Counted from the stretch's first letter, positions 34,089-42,606 are shown. The stretch: 64,000 nt of DNA from Streptomyces xanthophaeus (GCF_000725805.1 NZ_JOFT01000011.1:1-64000); one strand, 5' to 3'. The notes: a model not told the origin generated them from the sequence alone. A program made the numbers and translations.

Positions 34089-34142
34089 GAACCCGGGCAC
34101 GGTCCGCCGCATCCTGTCGACCGACGGTCCGTGCCCGGGTTC
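34089..34142 (-). terminator. terminator of the arsC-trxB operon
   Basis: GAACCCGGGCACGG (34089-34102) and CCGTGCCCGGGTTC (34129-34142) pair perfectly with a long loop, 19 nt past the trxB stop. Confidence 0.65.
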
Positions 34143-34160
34143 CCAGGCTGGCCTGACGGT

Positions 34161-35150
34161 TCAGGCCAGGACGTCGGCCGCGTCCTGTACCTGGTCGCTG
34201 AGGGCGGCGAGGTAGCGCTCGGCGTCGAGGGCCGCTGCGCAGCCGGAGGCGGCTGCGGTGATGGCTTGGCGGTAGGTGTGGTCGACGACGTCGCCGGCGG
34301 CGAAGACGCCGGGGAGGCTCGTGCGGGCGGAGGGTGCTTGGACCTTCAGGTAGCCCTCGTCGTCGAGGTCGAGCTGGCCGGTGAACAGTTCGGTGCGCGG
34401 GTCGTGCCCGATCGCGATGAACAACCCGGTCACGTCCAGATCGCGGAGTTTGCCGGTGAAGGTGTCGCGCAGCACGACGCCCGTCAGCATGCCGTCCTTG
34501 TCCTTGATCTCGGCGATTTCGCTGTCGAAGGCGAAGGAGATCTTGTCGTCGGTGAAGGCCCGGTTCTGCATGACCTTGGAGGCGCGCAGGGTGCTGCGGC
34601 GGTGGACGACGGTGACGGACTTGGCGAAGCGGGTGAGGAAGGTGGCTTCCTCCATGGCGGTGTCGCCGCCGCCGACCACGACGATGTCGCGGTCGCGAAA
34701 GAAGAACCCGTCGCAGGTGGCGCACCAGGACACGCCGCGGCCCGACAGCTCGTCCTCCTTGGGCAGGCCGAGCTTGCGGTAGCCGGAGCCGGTCGCGACG
34801 ATCACCGTCTTCGCGCGGTGGACGGTGCCTTCGGAGTCGGTGACTTCCTTGATGGGGCCGGTGAGGTCGACGGAGACGATGTCGTCGTCGATCATCTCGG
34901 CGCCGAACTTCTCCGCCTGGGCCCGCATGTTGTCCATGAGGTCCGGGCCGTCGACGCCCTGGGGGAAGCCGGGGAAGTTCTCTACCTCGGTGGTCGTGGT
35001 CAGCGACCCGCCGACGAAGATGGAGCTGCCGAACAGTAGCGGCTTGAGCTGCGCGCGGGCGGTGTAGAGGGCTGCGGTGTATCCGGCGGGGCCGGAGCCG
35101 ATGATGATGACGTCGCGTATGCCATCGTCGGCGGTGGTCGCGTCGGTCAC
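34161..35150 (-). CDS. trxB: thioredoxin reductase
   Basis: 329 aa from GTG 35150. FAD-binding [16 protein letters not shown] at 18-33, NADPH-binding [16 protein letters not shown], and the redox-active pair CATC at 143-146 in [10 protein letters not shown]. It starts 4 nt after arsC ends, so the two are co-translated. It would recycle the thioredoxin that reduces ArsC after each arsenate turnover. Dedicated trxB genes in actinomycete ars operons are well known. Confidence 0.9.
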   Translation of the reverse strand: MTDATTADDGIRDVIIIGSGPAGYTAALYTARAQLKPLLFGSSIFVGGSLTTTTEVENFPGFPQGVDGPDLMDNMRAQAEKFGAEMIDDDIVSVDLTGPIKEVTDSEGTVHRAKTVIVATGSGYRKLGLPKEDELSGRGVSWCATCDGFFFRDRDIVVVGGGDTAMEEATFLTRFAKSVTVVHRRSTLRASKVMQNRAFTDDKISFAFDSEIAEIKDKDGMLTGVVLRDTFTGKLRDLDVTGLFIAIGHDPRTELFTGQLDLDDEGYLKVQAPSARTSLPGVFAAGDVVDHTYRQAITAAASGCAAALDAERYLAALSDQVQDAADVLA

Positions 35151-35154
35151 GGGA

Positions 35155-35574
35155 TCAGCCCTGCTTCTTGGCGTCGATCTCGGCGATCAGGCCCTCGATG
35201 AGGCCCTTGATCTCGTCGCGGATCGGGCGCACGGCCTCGACACCCTGGCCGGCCGGGTCCTCGAGCTGCCAGTCGAGGTAGGTCTTGCCGGGGAAGTACG
35301 GGCAGGCGTCGCCGCAGCCCATGGTGATGATGTAGTCGGACGCCTGGGCGGCCTCGGGGGTGAGCACCTTCGGCTTCTGGTCGGAGATGTCGATGCCCAG
35401 CTCGGCCATCGCGGCCACGGCGGAGGGGTTGATCTGCTCGCCGGGCACGGAACCGGCGGAGCGGACCTCGACGCGGTCGCCGGCGAGGTGACGCAGGAAG
35501 CCGGCTGCCATCTGGGAGCGGCCTGCGTTGTGGATGCAGACGAACAGTACGGACGCGAGCGGGGTGGAGGACAT
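35155..35574 (-). CDS. arsC: arsenate reductase, thioredoxin-dependent LMW-phosphatase type
   Basis: 139 aa from ATG 35574, with GGAAGAG upstream. P-loop [12 protein letters not shown] (nucleophile C13, R19), and the redox relay C87 and C91 in [12 protein letters not shown]. This is the Cys triad of the S. aureus ArsC type. It reduces arsenate to arsenite in the cytosol using the thioredoxin system. First gene of the operon; its promoter region is shared with the divergent arsR. Confidence 0.9.
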   Translation of the reverse strand: MSSTPLASVLFVCIHNAGRSQMAAGFLRHLAGDRVEVRSAGSVPGEQINPSAVAAMAELGIDISDQKPKVLTPEAAQASDYIITMGCGDACPYFPGKTYLDWQLEDPAGQGVEAVRPIRDEIKGLIEGLIAEIDAKKQG

Positions 35575-35655
35575 CTTCTCTTCCTTCATCAACCAGGGTC
35601 TGCCGGCCGCCGGCCCGACCCATGACTCAGCCCGGACTGGTATCAGGCCGGAATG

Positions 35656-35675
35656 ATGTGACAGTATCAGCACAT
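35656..35675. promoter_or_regulatory. putative ArsR operator between arsC and arsR
   Basis: ATGTG at 35656-35660 and CACAT at 35671-35675 are inverted around ACAGTATCAG, directly at the arsR ATG and 80 bp from arsC. It is the only palindrome in the 99-bp divergent region. Confidence 0.45.
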
Positions 35676-35988
35676 GATGACGTCAGTCGACACTGAACTG
35701 ATCCGGGTACTGGCCGACCCGCTCAGGTTCCAGATCGTGACCCTCCTCGCCAAGGAAACCCTGTGCACCACCCACCTCGTGGAGGAGACGGGTGCCAAGC
35801 AGACCAACCTCTCCAACCACCTGAAGGTGCTCAGAGAGGCCGGAGTCGTCGAGACGGAGCCATGCGGACGGTTCATCTACTACCGCCTGCGCCCGGAGGT
35901 CATCGCCCAGCTCGCCGGTCAGTTCGCCGACCTCGCCCAGACCGCGCGTGCCACCGCCGAAGCGAACCTCAAGCGGTCCTGCCCATAG
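35674..35988 (+). CDS. arsR: ArsR family repressor 1
   Basis: 104 aa. Winged HTH: VLADPLRFQIVTLLAKETLC, TTHLVEETGAKQTNLSNHLK, VLREAGVVETEPCGRFIYYR. Cys at 31, in the ETLC motif where classical ArsR has ELCVCD, another in EPCGR and one at the C-terminus. The As(III) site is therefore not the E. coli type and may use distant Cys. Divergent from arsC-trxB, followed by the aquaporin and monooxygenase genes on the same strand, so it probably controls both sides. Confidence 0.85.
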   Translation: MMTSVDTELIRVLADPLRFQIVTLLAKETLCTTHLVEETGAKQTNLSNHLKVLREAGVVETEPCGRFIYYRLRPEVIAQLAGQFADLAQTARATAEANLKRSCP

Positions 35989-36028
35989 CCTTCCGCGTCT
36001 TGCCTCACCTGCCCGAGGAGAACCTGTC

Positions 36029-36820
36029 TTGACCGCCACCGAGCCCGTCGCCGCCCCCGCAGCGGAGAGCGCCATAGCCGCCGACGCTCCCCAGCCGGCG
36101 CCCGGCGCGACCCCGCCCCGCACCCCGCTGATCGCCCGCGCCGCCGCCGAGCTGGTCGGCACCGCCGCCCTGGTCGCGGTCGTGGTCGGCTCCGGAATCC
36201 AGGCCACCGAGCTCACCGACGACGTGGCGCTGCAGCTGCTGGCCAACTCCACCGCCACCGTCTTCGGCCTCGGCGTCCTCATCACTCTCCTCGGCCCGGT
36301 CTCCGGCGCGCACTTCAACCCGGCCGTCACCCTGGCCGAGTGGTGGACCGCCCACCGCGGCGGCCCAGGCGTGAACGGCCGCGAGCTGGCCGTGTACGTG
36401 CCGTCCCAGATCGTCGGCGCCATCGCGGGGGCAATCCTGGCGGACGCGATGTTCGGCGAGCCGCTGGTCAAGTGGTCGACCCACGACCGCTCCGCCGGGA
36501 ACCTCCTCCTCGGCGAGGTCGTGGCGACGGCCGGGCTGATCCTGCTGATCTTCGGTCTGGCCCGCACCGACCGGCTGCGCTTCGCGCCCGTCGCGGTTGC
36601 CTCGTACATCGGCGCCGCGTACTGGTTCACCTCCTCCACCTCCTTCGCGAACCCGGCCGTCACCGTCGGCCGCGCGTTCACCGACACGTTCGCGGGCATC
36701 GCCCCCGCCTCCGTGCCGGCCTTCATAGGGGTCCAGCTCGTGGGCGCGGTCGTGGGCCTGGCCCTGGTGGCGGTCATCTTCATGCGCGGCAAGACCGAGC
36801 AGGGGCAGCCCGCGGCATGA
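36029..36820 (+). CDS. aquaporin (MIP family), likely arsenite channel
   Basis: 263 aa from TTG 36029, with GAGGAG 8 nt upstream. A 30-residue Ala/Pro-rich N-terminus, then six helices with the two MIP half-helices: HFNPAVTL (NPA 97-99) and FANPAVTVGR (NPA 208-210 with the selectivity Arg). Aquaglyceroporins conduct As(OH)3. In Sinorhizobium meliloti an ars-operon aquaporin (AqpS) with ArsC replaces a pump by letting arsenite leak down its gradient. The same role is inferred here. Stop overlaps the next gene's start by 4 bp. Confidence 0.85.
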   Translation: MTATEPVAAPAAESAIAADAPQPAPGATPPRTPLIARAAAELVGTAALVAVVVGSGIQATELTDDVALQLLANSTATVFGLGVLITLLGPVSGAHFNPAVTLAEWWTAHRGGPGVNGRELAVYVPSQIVGAIAGAILADAMFGEPLVKWSTHDRSAGNLLLGEVVATAGLILLIFGLARTDRLRFAPVAVASYIGAAYWFTSSTSFANPAVTVGRAFTDTFAGIAPASVPAFIGVQLVGAVVGLALVAVIFMRGKTEQGQPAA

Positions 36821-37884
36821 CGCAGCACGCGGATGTGGTGGTGGTCGGCGGTGGCCAGTCCGGGCTCGCCGCCGGCTATCACCTGCGCCGCCTGGACATC
36901 GAGCACGTCATCCTCGACGCCCAGACGGCGCCGGGCGGGGCCTGGCAGCACACCTGGGACTCCCTGCACCTGTTCTCCCCGGCCGCCTACTCCTCCCTGC
37001 CCGGCCGCTTCATGCCCGCACAGGAAAGCGAGGTCTACCCAGACGCGGCCCATGTCGTCTCCTACCTCGCCGACTACGAGAAGCGGTACGCGCTGCCGGT
37101 CCAGCGCGGCGTGCGGGTCGATGCCGTACACCGCGACGGCCCCTTCCTGCGGGTGGAGACTGACTGCGGTCCTTGGCAGGCCCGGGCGGTCATCAGCGCC
37201 ACCGGCACCTGGACCCGCCCCTTCCTGCCCTCCGTCCCCGGCCGACGCGAGTACACCGGCCGCCAGCTGCACACCGTGCAGTACCGCAGTCCCGCCGAGT
37301 TCACCGGACAGCGGGTAATCGTGGTCGGCGGCGGAAACTCGGGCGCCCAGATCGCGGCCGACCTTGCGGGGACGGCGGAGTTGACCTGGGTCACCCAGCG
37401 CCCGCCCCGCTACCTTGCGGACGACATCGACGGCCGGGCGCTCTTCGACGCCGCGACCGCCCGCCGCCAGGCGCTGGACGCTGGCCGCACCGACACCGGC
37501 GGCGTCGCCTCCCTCGGCGACATCGTCGCCGTGCCCTCTGTCCAGGCGGCCCGGGACGCGGGTCTCCTTCACGCGAAGCCGATGTTCAGCCGCCTCACCG
37601 AAACCGGCGCGGAATGGGCGGACGGCACCGTCGGGGAAGCGGACGCGGTCATCTGGTGCACCGGCTTCCGCCCCGCCCTCGCGCACTTCGCCTCCCTGCG
37701 CTTGCGTGGCACCCGAGGCCACATCGCGACCGTCGGCACCCGCGCCGTGGATGAGCCGCGCCTGCACCTGCTCGGCTACGGCGACTGGACCGGCCCGGCC
37801 TCCGCCACCCTCATCGGCGTCGGCCGCACAGCCCGCGACGCCGCCCGCGAGATCCGTCAACTTCTGGGCAGCAACACAGGCTAG
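36817..37884 (+). CDS. arsO: ArsO-like flavin-dependent monooxygenase
   Basis: 355 aa, ATG overlapping the aquaporin stop (ATGA). FAD-binding VVVVGGGQSGLAAGYHLRRL, second nucleotide site VIVVGGGNSGAQIAADLAG, and C-terminal VIWCTGFRPALAHFASLRL. This is the layout of class B-like flavin monooxygenases called ArsO in ars operons. Their substrate is uncertain; organoarsenical or arsenite oxidation has been proposed. Part of the arsR-aquaporin operon. Confidence 0.8.
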   Translation: MTQHADVVVVGGGQSGLAAGYHLRRLDIEHVILDAQTAPGGAWQHTWDSLHLFSPAAYSSLPGRFMPAQESEVYPDAAHVVSYLADYEKRYALPVQRGVRVDAVHRDGPFLRVETDCGPWQARAVISATGTWTRPFLPSVPGRREYTGRQLHTVQYRSPAEFTGQRVIVVGGGNSGAQIAADLAGTAELTWVTQRPPRYLADDIDGRALFDAATARRQALDAGRTDTGGVASLGDIVAVPSVQAARDAGLLHAKPMFSRLTETGAEWADGTVGEADAVIWCTGFRPALAHFASLRLRGTRGHIATVGTRAVDEPRLHLLGYGDWTGPASATLIGVGRTARDAAREIRQLLGSNTG

Positions 37885-37916
37885 GGCGGTGCTGCCGCAC
37901 GCCAGTGCGGATGGCG

Positions 37917-38411
37917 TCAGTCCACTGCTGGGCTGCGGCGCTCCAGCAGCACCACGTCACGCCACACGCCGTGGTGACGGCCGATGCGCTCACGGGTGCC
38001 GATGACCCGGAAGCCGACTCGGGCGTGGACGGCGAGGCTGGCGGAGTTCTCCGGGAAGATCCCTGACTGGATCGTCCAGATCCCGGCCGTTTCCGTCGAC
38101 GCGATGAGCGCCTGGAGCAGGGAGCGGGCAACGCCGCGGCCACGGGCGCCGGGGTGAACGTAGACGGAGTGCTCGACGACGCCCGCGTACGCGCATCGGT
38201 CGGAGACCCTGGAGGCGGCGACCCAGCCCAGGACCTTGCCGTCCGCATCGAGGGCGGCGAAGCGGTGCTCGGGCGTCTTCGCGGCGTCGAACTGGACCCA
38301 GGTCGGGGCGGTGGTCTCGAAGGTGGCGTTGCCTTCGTCGATGCCGGCCTGGTAGATCGCCAGGACTTCGTCCGCGTGGGCTTCGGTGATCGGCGTGATG
38401 GTGATGCTCAT
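37917..38411 (-). CDS. arsN1: GNAT acetyltransferase, ArsN1-like
   Basis: 164 aa starting MSITITPITEAHADEVLAIY, then GIDEGNATFETTAPTWVQFD, VVEHSVYVHPGARGRGVARS (acetyl-CoA loop) and FPENSASLAVHARVGFRVIG. This pattern is shared by phosphinothricin/arsinothricin acetyltransferases. ArsN1 in ars operons inactivates the antibiotic arsinothricin by N-acetylation. ATG overlaps the stop of arsR2, so it is under that repressor. Whether it acts on arsinothricin or phosphinothricin cannot be read here. Confidence 0.8.
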   Translation of the reverse strand: MSITITPITEAHADEVLAIYQAGIDEGNATFETTAPTWVQFDAAKTPEHRFAALDADGKVLGWVAASRVSDRCAYAGVVEHSVYVHPGARGRGVARSLLQALIASTETAGIWTIQSGIFPENSASLAVHARVGFRVIGTRERIGRHHGVWRDVVLLERRSPAVD

Positions 38412-38773
38412 GCGGCGGCCGCGCGGGTCAGGAGCTGGCCCATGGCGGCGAGCACCGCGGGCTCGACCCGGTAGTAGACCCAGGTGCCGCGCCGCTCGGA
38501 GGACAGCAGTCCTGCCTCGCGCAGCTTCTTGAGGTGGTGGGAGACGGTGGGCTGGGAGACGCCGACGTCGGAGATGTCGCACACGCACGCCTCACCGCCC
38601 TCGTGGGAGGCGACGGCGGAGAAGAGCCTCAGGCGCACCGGGTCGCCGAGTGCCTTGAACATGAGGGCGGCCCGTTCTGCCTCCTCGGCCGTCAGCGGGC
38701 GCTCCGTCAGGGGCGGGCAGCACGGTGCGACGTTCTCGGACTCCAGCAGCGGCAGTACCTTCACATTCGACAT
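38408..38773 (-). CDS. arsR: ArsR family repressor 2
   Basis: 121 aa from ATG 38773 (MSNVKVLPLLESENVAPCCP). A vicinal Cys pair at 18-19 and Cys at 63 and 65 in EACVCDISDVGV. The N-terminal pair plus the first helix Cys recalls the As(III) site of Corynebacterium ArsR proteins. HTH: MFKALGDPVRLRLFSAVASH, SQPTVSHHLKKLREAGLLSS. Its start codon lies inside a perfect palindrome, so it should repress its own promoter. Start at 38791 would add six residues. Confidence 0.85.
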   Translation of the reverse strand: MSNVKVLPLLESENVAPCCPPLTERPLTAEEAERAALMFKALGDPVRLRLFSAVASHEGGEACVCDISDVGVSQPTVSHHLKKLREAGLLSSERRGTWVYYRVEPAVLAAMGQLLTRAAAA

Positions 38774-38797
38774 GCGTCTATGTTGACACATGTCGAA
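38766..38797. promoter_or_regulatory. ArsR2 operator, site 1
   Basis: TTCGACATG (38766-38774) and CATGTCGAA (38789-38797) form a perfect 9-bp palindrome around a spacer containing GTCTATGTTGAC. The arsR2 ATG is in the left arm. On the minus strand CATAGA sits about 7 nt before that ATG, which would suit a leaderless transcript. The spacer 12-mer recurs at 39903. Confidence 0.65.
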
Positions 38798-38821
38798 GCA
38801 GGGAGCCAGGGTGCGACGGTG

Positions 38822-39880
38822 TCAGCGGGACCGCAGGTGGGCGGCCAGCTGCCGGGCCGCGCGTTCGGCGTCCCGGCCCACGCCGCGCAGCGAATTCGAG
38901 GACAGGCTGCGCTGCCACTCCAGCCCGACGAAGTACAGGCCCGGGTGGCACGAGGAGCGCCCGCTGCGGTGGAGCGGCCGGCCCCCGGTGTCGAGGGCGC
39001 CGTCGAGGCCGGCGAGGTAGGGCAGGTCGGGGCGGTAGCCGGTGGCAAGGATGATCGCGTCCACCGTCTCTGCCGCTCCATCGGGCCAGGTGACCTTCTC
39101 GCCGTCTACACGCTGGAATATCGGGCGGCGGTCGGGGGTGCCGGCGTCCGAGGTGGCGCGGTAGCGGCCGTCGTCAAGGACGGGCTGAGCCGGCGGGGTA
39201 CGCAGCAGGCACCCCAGCGGTGCGGTGTCCAGGCCGGTTCGGGTGAGCCAGAAGTGCAGGTCCCGGCCGAGCAGGTGCTGGCGGGCGAACTTCACAGGCG
39301 CCCGGGTCGCCAGCGTCGTACGGCCTACCCGGGCGAGCTCGGCCGCGATCTGGACCGCGGAGTTGCCCGCCCCGACCACGACGACGCGCTGCCCGGTGAA
39401 CGGTGAAGGACCCCGGTAGTCGGCCGCGTGCAGCACCTGACCGGTGAACGATTCAAGGCCCGGCAGTGCCGGACGGCGGGGGCGGCCGAAGCTCCCGCTC
39501 GCTGCGATGACCGCACGCGCCGCGATGTGCCCGCCGCTCTCGAGCGCGATGGTGAACCCGTCGCCGTTCACCCTGACCGCGACGACGCGATGGCGGGTGC
39601 GGATGTCGGCCTGGAGGCGGTGGGCGTAGGCGGTCAGGTAGGCGACGACCTCGTCGCGGTGCGGATAGCCGTCCGGATCGCCGCCGAACGCCATGCCGGG
39701 CAGCGCGCTGAACCGGGCCGGTGAGAACAGGGTCAGGCTGTCGTAGTAGCGCGGCCAGGACCCGGCCGCCTGCGCCGACGCCTCCAGGACCACCGACACA
39801 AGGCCCTGCCGGGCGAGTGCGTACGCGGCTGCCAGGCCCGACTGGCCGCCTCCGATGACCGCGACGTCCACGTGCTCCAC
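38822..39880 (-). CDS. flavin-dependent monooxygenase, second ArsO-like copy
   Basis: 352 aa from GTG 39880, with GGGGG upstream. FAD site VAVIGGGQSGLAAAYALARQ, NADP site VVVVGAGNSAVQIAAELARV, C-terminal ILATGYRPDLPYLAGLDGAL and SSNSLRGVGRDAERAARQLA. It is clearly related to the arsO-like gene 1 kb away but quite diverged, so it is an old paralogue rather than a recent copy. Shares a divergent operator region with the next flavoprotein. Substrate unknown. Confidence 0.8.
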   Translation of the reverse strand: MEHVDVAVIGGGQSGLAAAYALARQGLVSVVLEASAQAAGSWPRYYDSLTLFSPARFSALPGMAFGGDPDGYPHRDEVVAYLTAYAHRLQADIRTRHRVVAVRVNGDGFTIALESGGHIAARAVIAASGSFGRPRRPALPGLESFTGQVLHAADYRGPSPFTGQRVVVVGAGNSAVQIAAELARVGRTTLATRAPVKFARQHLLGRDLHFWLTRTGLDTAPLGCLLRTPPAQPVLDDGRYRATSDAGTPDRRPIFQRVDGEKVTWPDGAAETVDAIILATGYRPDLPYLAGLDGALDTGGRPLHRSGRSSCHPGLYFVGLEWQRSLSSNSLRGVGRDAERAARQLAAHLRSR

Positions 39881-39892
39881 AACAACCCCCGA

Positions 39893-39924
39893 TTTGATGA
39901 ATGTCTATGTTGACGCTCATCGAA
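39893..39924. promoter_or_regulatory. ArsR2-type operator, site 2
   Basis: TTTGATGA (39893-39900) and TCATCGAA (39917-39924) match as an inverted repeat at 7 of 8. Between them is GTCTATGTTGAC, identical to the spacer of site 1. Located between divergent flavoprotein genes, so one regulator probably controls both and arsR2-arsN1. Confidence 0.65.
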
Positions 39925-39985
39925 GTAGGTGGCATGCTGGCAACGCAAGCCATCGACGGATGTCGAAACAAACGAGGAGCCTGCC

Positions 39986-41245
39986 GTGAACGCGCCTGCC
40001 ACCACCGCCGACCTGCCCACCGTGGTCATCGGCGCCGGACCCGTCGGCCTGGCCGCCGCCGCCCACCTCACCGCCCGCGGCCTGACCCCCCTGGTCCTCG
40101 AAGGCGGCCCCACTGCGGGCACCGCCACCCGCGACTGGGCCCACGTACGTCTCTTCTCCACCTGGTCCGAGGTGGTCGACCCGGCGGCCGAGAAGCTCCT
40201 CGCCCCCACCGGCTGGACCGCCCCCGACGGCGCCACCTTCCCCTCCGGCGGCGACTGGGCCGAGCTCTACCTCCAGCCCCTCGCCGACGTCCTCGGTGAC
40301 CGCGTCCGGTACGGCGCCACCGTTACCGGCGTCTCCCGCGCCGGCCGTGACCGTGTCGTCGACGCCGACCGCGAGCAGCAGCCGTTCACCGTCCGCGTCG
40401 TCAACGCTGACGGCACCGAGGAGCGGATCCTGGCCCGCGCCGTCATCGACGCCTCCGGCACCTGGTCCACCCCCAGCCCGATCGGAGGCGACGGCCTCCC
40501 CGCCCTCGGCGAGCAGGCTGCCTCCGACCGGATCTCCTACCGCATCCCCGACCTCAAGGACCCGGCCGTCCGCGCCCGGTACGCCGGGAAGCGCACCGCC
40601 GTCATCGGCTCCGGCGCCTCCGCCTTCACCGCTCTCGCCTACCTGGCCGACCTGGCCAAGGCCGAAGACGGCACGGGCACGCACGCCACCTGGATCCTGC
40701 GCCGCGGCATCTCCGGCTCCACCTTCGGCGGCGGCAGCGCCGACCAGCTCCCCGCCCGCGGCGCCCTGGGCCTTGCCGCCAAGGCCGCAGTCGACGAGGG
40801 CTACGCCGACGCCGTCACCGGCTTCCGCACCGACGCCGTCGAACGCGACAGCGACGGCCGCCTGGTCCTGGTCGCCGAGGACGGCCGCCGCCTGGACGCG
40901 GTCGACGAGGTCATCGTCCTCACCGGCCTGCGCCCCGACCTGTCGTTCACTGCTGAGCTGCGACTGGGCTTGGACGAACGCCTCCAGGCCCCGGTCGAGC
41001 TGGCCCCGCTGATCGACCCCAATCAGCACTCGTGCGGCACTGTCTACCCGCACGGCGTGGGCGAGCTCTCCCACCCGGAGAAGGACGTCTACCTCGTCGG
41101 CATGAAGTCCTACGGCCGCGCCCCGACCTTCCTGGCCATGGGTCTCTTCGACCAGCCCCAGGCCGCCGAGGAGACCGGTGGCGGCTGCTGCGCGGCCCCC
41201 GCCACCCTCACCATCGGCGGCGTGCCCGCTTCCGGCGGCTGCTGA
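39986..41245 (+). CDS. FAD-dependent oxidoreductase of the ars island
   Basis: 419 aa from GTG 39986, with GAGGAG upstream. FAD site TVVIGAGPVGLAAAAHLTAR, NADP site TAVIGSGASAFTALAYLADL, and VIVLTGLRPDLSFTAELRLG. The C-terminus is unusual: ETGGGCCAAP and a final GGC, giving three Cys that could bind As(III) or carry electrons. Such flavoproteins recur in actinomycete ars islands beside an MFS gene (sometimes called ArsT-like). The following MFS gene starts 5 nt later. Reaction unknown. Confidence 0.75.
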   Translation: MNAPATTADLPTVVIGAGPVGLAAAAHLTARGLTPLVLEGGPTAGTATRDWAHVRLFSTWSEVVDPAAEKLLAPTGWTAPDGATFPSGGDWAELYLQPLADVLGDRVRYGATVTGVSRAGRDRVVDADREQQPFTVRVVNADGTEERILARAVIDASGTWSTPSPIGGDGLPALGEQAASDRISYRIPDLKDPAVRARYAGKRTAVIGSGASAFTALAYLADLAKAEDGTGTHATWILRRGISGSTFGGGSADQLPARGALGLAAKAAVDEGYADAVTGFRTDAVERDSDGRLVLVAEDGRRLDAVDEVIVLTGLRPDLSFTAELRLGLDERLQAPVELAPLIDPNQHSCGTVYPHGVGELSHPEKDVYLVGMKSYGRAPTFLAMGLFDQPQAAEETGGGCCAAPATLTIGGVPASGGC

Positions 41246-41250
41246 CCGAA

Positions 41251-42498
41251 GTGACCGAACTTCAAAGCAGCGGGGCCGCGACCGGCGCAGGGGACCGGTC
41301 GCGGCCCCGCGCCGTCCTGCCCGCCCTGTGCCTCACCCAGGTCACCAGCTGGGGCATCCTCTACTACGCCTTCCCCGTCCTGAACCCGGCCATCACCGCC
41401 GACACCGGCTGGAGCACCGGCACGACCACCGCCGCCTTCTCCGCCGCCCTCTTCGTCTCCGCCCTCGCTGGGATCTACGTCGGCCGCATCCTGGACCACC
41501 GAGGACCCCGCACCGTCATGACGGCCGGATCCGTCCTCGGCACCCTGAGCCTGCTGCTCGTGGCCGCCGCCCCCGACCCGGCCGTCTTCCTCACCGGATG
41601 GCTGCTCGCCGGAGCGGCGATGGCCGCCACCTTCTACCAGCCCGCCTTCGCAGCCCTCACCCGCTGGTGGGCCCCCGACCACATCCGCGCGCTGACCATC
41701 GTCACCCTCGCCGGCGGACTCGCCTCCACCGTCTTCGCACCCCTGACCGCGCTCCTCGCCGCCCACATGTCCTGGCGCGCCACCTACGTGGTGCTCGCCG
41801 GCATCCTCGCCGTTGTGACCGTCCCGGCCCATGCATTCGCCCTGAAAGCCCCCTGGCCGCCAGCCCCTCCAAGCCCGCCGCACGCCACAGGGGGCAGTGA
41901 AGCAGTCGTGCGCAGCAGGGCGTTCTGGCTGCTGGCCGCTACGTTCACCCTGTCCTCGTTCGCGATGTACGCGGTCGTCATGGGCCTCGTCCCCCTCCTG
42001 CTCGAACGCGGGTACACCACCAGCCAGACCGCATGGGTCCTCGGTCTCGGCGGCGCAGGTCAAACCCTCGGCCGCACCCTCTACGCGCCCCTCTCCCGAC
42101 GCTTCGGCGTGACCACCCGCACCGTCGCCCTCATCGGGCTCGGCGCACTGACCACCGCCGCCTTCGCCACCGCGGCCGGCCCCTACGCCCTTCTCATCGC
42201 CGTGTCCGTCGTCGCCGGGGTGGTCCGAGGCAACCTCACCCTCCTCCAGGCCACCTCGGTCACCGACCGCTGGGGAACCACCCACTACGGCCGACTCTCC
42301 GGACTCCTCGGCGCACCCGCCCGCGCCGCAGCAGCCCTCGCCCCGTTCGCTGGCGCAGTCCTGGCCGGGCCGCTCGGCGGCTATCCAGCGCTCTTCGCGC
42401 TGCTCTCAGTCCTGTCGATCATCGCCGCCGTCACAGCCATCGGTACTCGCCCACGTATGCCGACACCCGACCTGACGGACCACTCGAACCGGCGATAG
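41251..42498 (+). CDS. MFS transporter of the ars island
   Basis: 415 aa from GTG 41251. Twelve hydrophobic helices; VLPALCLTQVTSWGILYYAF opens TM1, GIYVGRILDHRGPRTVMTAG is the loop 2-3 motif, and MSWRATYVVLAGILAVVTVP is TM6. It belongs to the monocarboxylate/oxalate-like MFS group. Tight coupling to the flavoprotein suggests it exports that enzyme's product, or an arsenical such as an organoarsenic antibiotic. A perfect 16-bp hairpin covers codons 7-20. Its stop lies inside the 120-nt dispersed repeat. Confidence 0.8.
   Translation: MTELQSSGAATGAGDRSRPRAVLPALCLTQVTSWGILYYAFPVLNPAITADTGWSTGTTTAAFSAALFVSALAGIYVGRILDHRGPRTVMTAGSVLGTLSLLLVAAAPDPAVFLTGWLLAGAAMAATFYQPAFAALTRWWAPDHIRALTIVTLAGGLASTVFAPLTALLAAHMSWRATYVVLAGILAVVTVPAHAFALKAPWPPAPPSPPHATGGSEAVVRSRAFWLLAATFTLSSFAMYAVVMGLVPLLLERGYTTSQTAWVLGLGGAGQTLGRTLYAPLSRRFGVTTRTVALIGLGALTTAAFATAAGPYALLIAVSVVAGVVRGNLTLLQATSVTDRWGTTHYGRLSGLLGAPARAAAALAPFAGAVLAGPLGGYPALFALLSVLSIIAAVTAIGTRPRMPTPDLTDHSNRR
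41270..41310 (+). promoter_or_regulatory. perfect 16-bp hairpin at the flavoprotein/MFS boundary
   Basis: GCGGGGCCGCGACCGG (41270-41285) and CCGGTCGCGGCCCCGC (41295-41310), 9-nt loop, starting 25 nt after the flavoprotein stop and inside the MFS reading frame. It would be an ordinary intercistronic terminator or attenuator if the MFS gene started later, but no later good start exists. Confidence 0.6.
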
Positions 42499-42606
42499 CA
42501 CCACACCTGTTGCAGCAACTACCGTTGGCATCTCGCGCGCTGAGCTGCACAACAACTGTCTACCGCCTCGCGCCACACCACCGCCCCCAGAGAACTCGCT
42601 CTGCGT
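42486..42606 (+). repeat. 120-nt dispersed repeat, copy B
   Basis: Starts GAACCGGCGATAGCACCACA, overlapping the MFS stop, and ends in codons PPENSLCVPC. See copy A at 13130-13252. The frame continues CRTAVQQAQQKP to a stop at about 42648. Confidence 0.65.

Noticed and set aside
35683..37860. 725-codon open frame on the minus strand
   Set aside because: It is antisense to arsR, the aquaporin and the monooxygenase, all of which have clear domains. Composition is typical of a GC-rich shadow.
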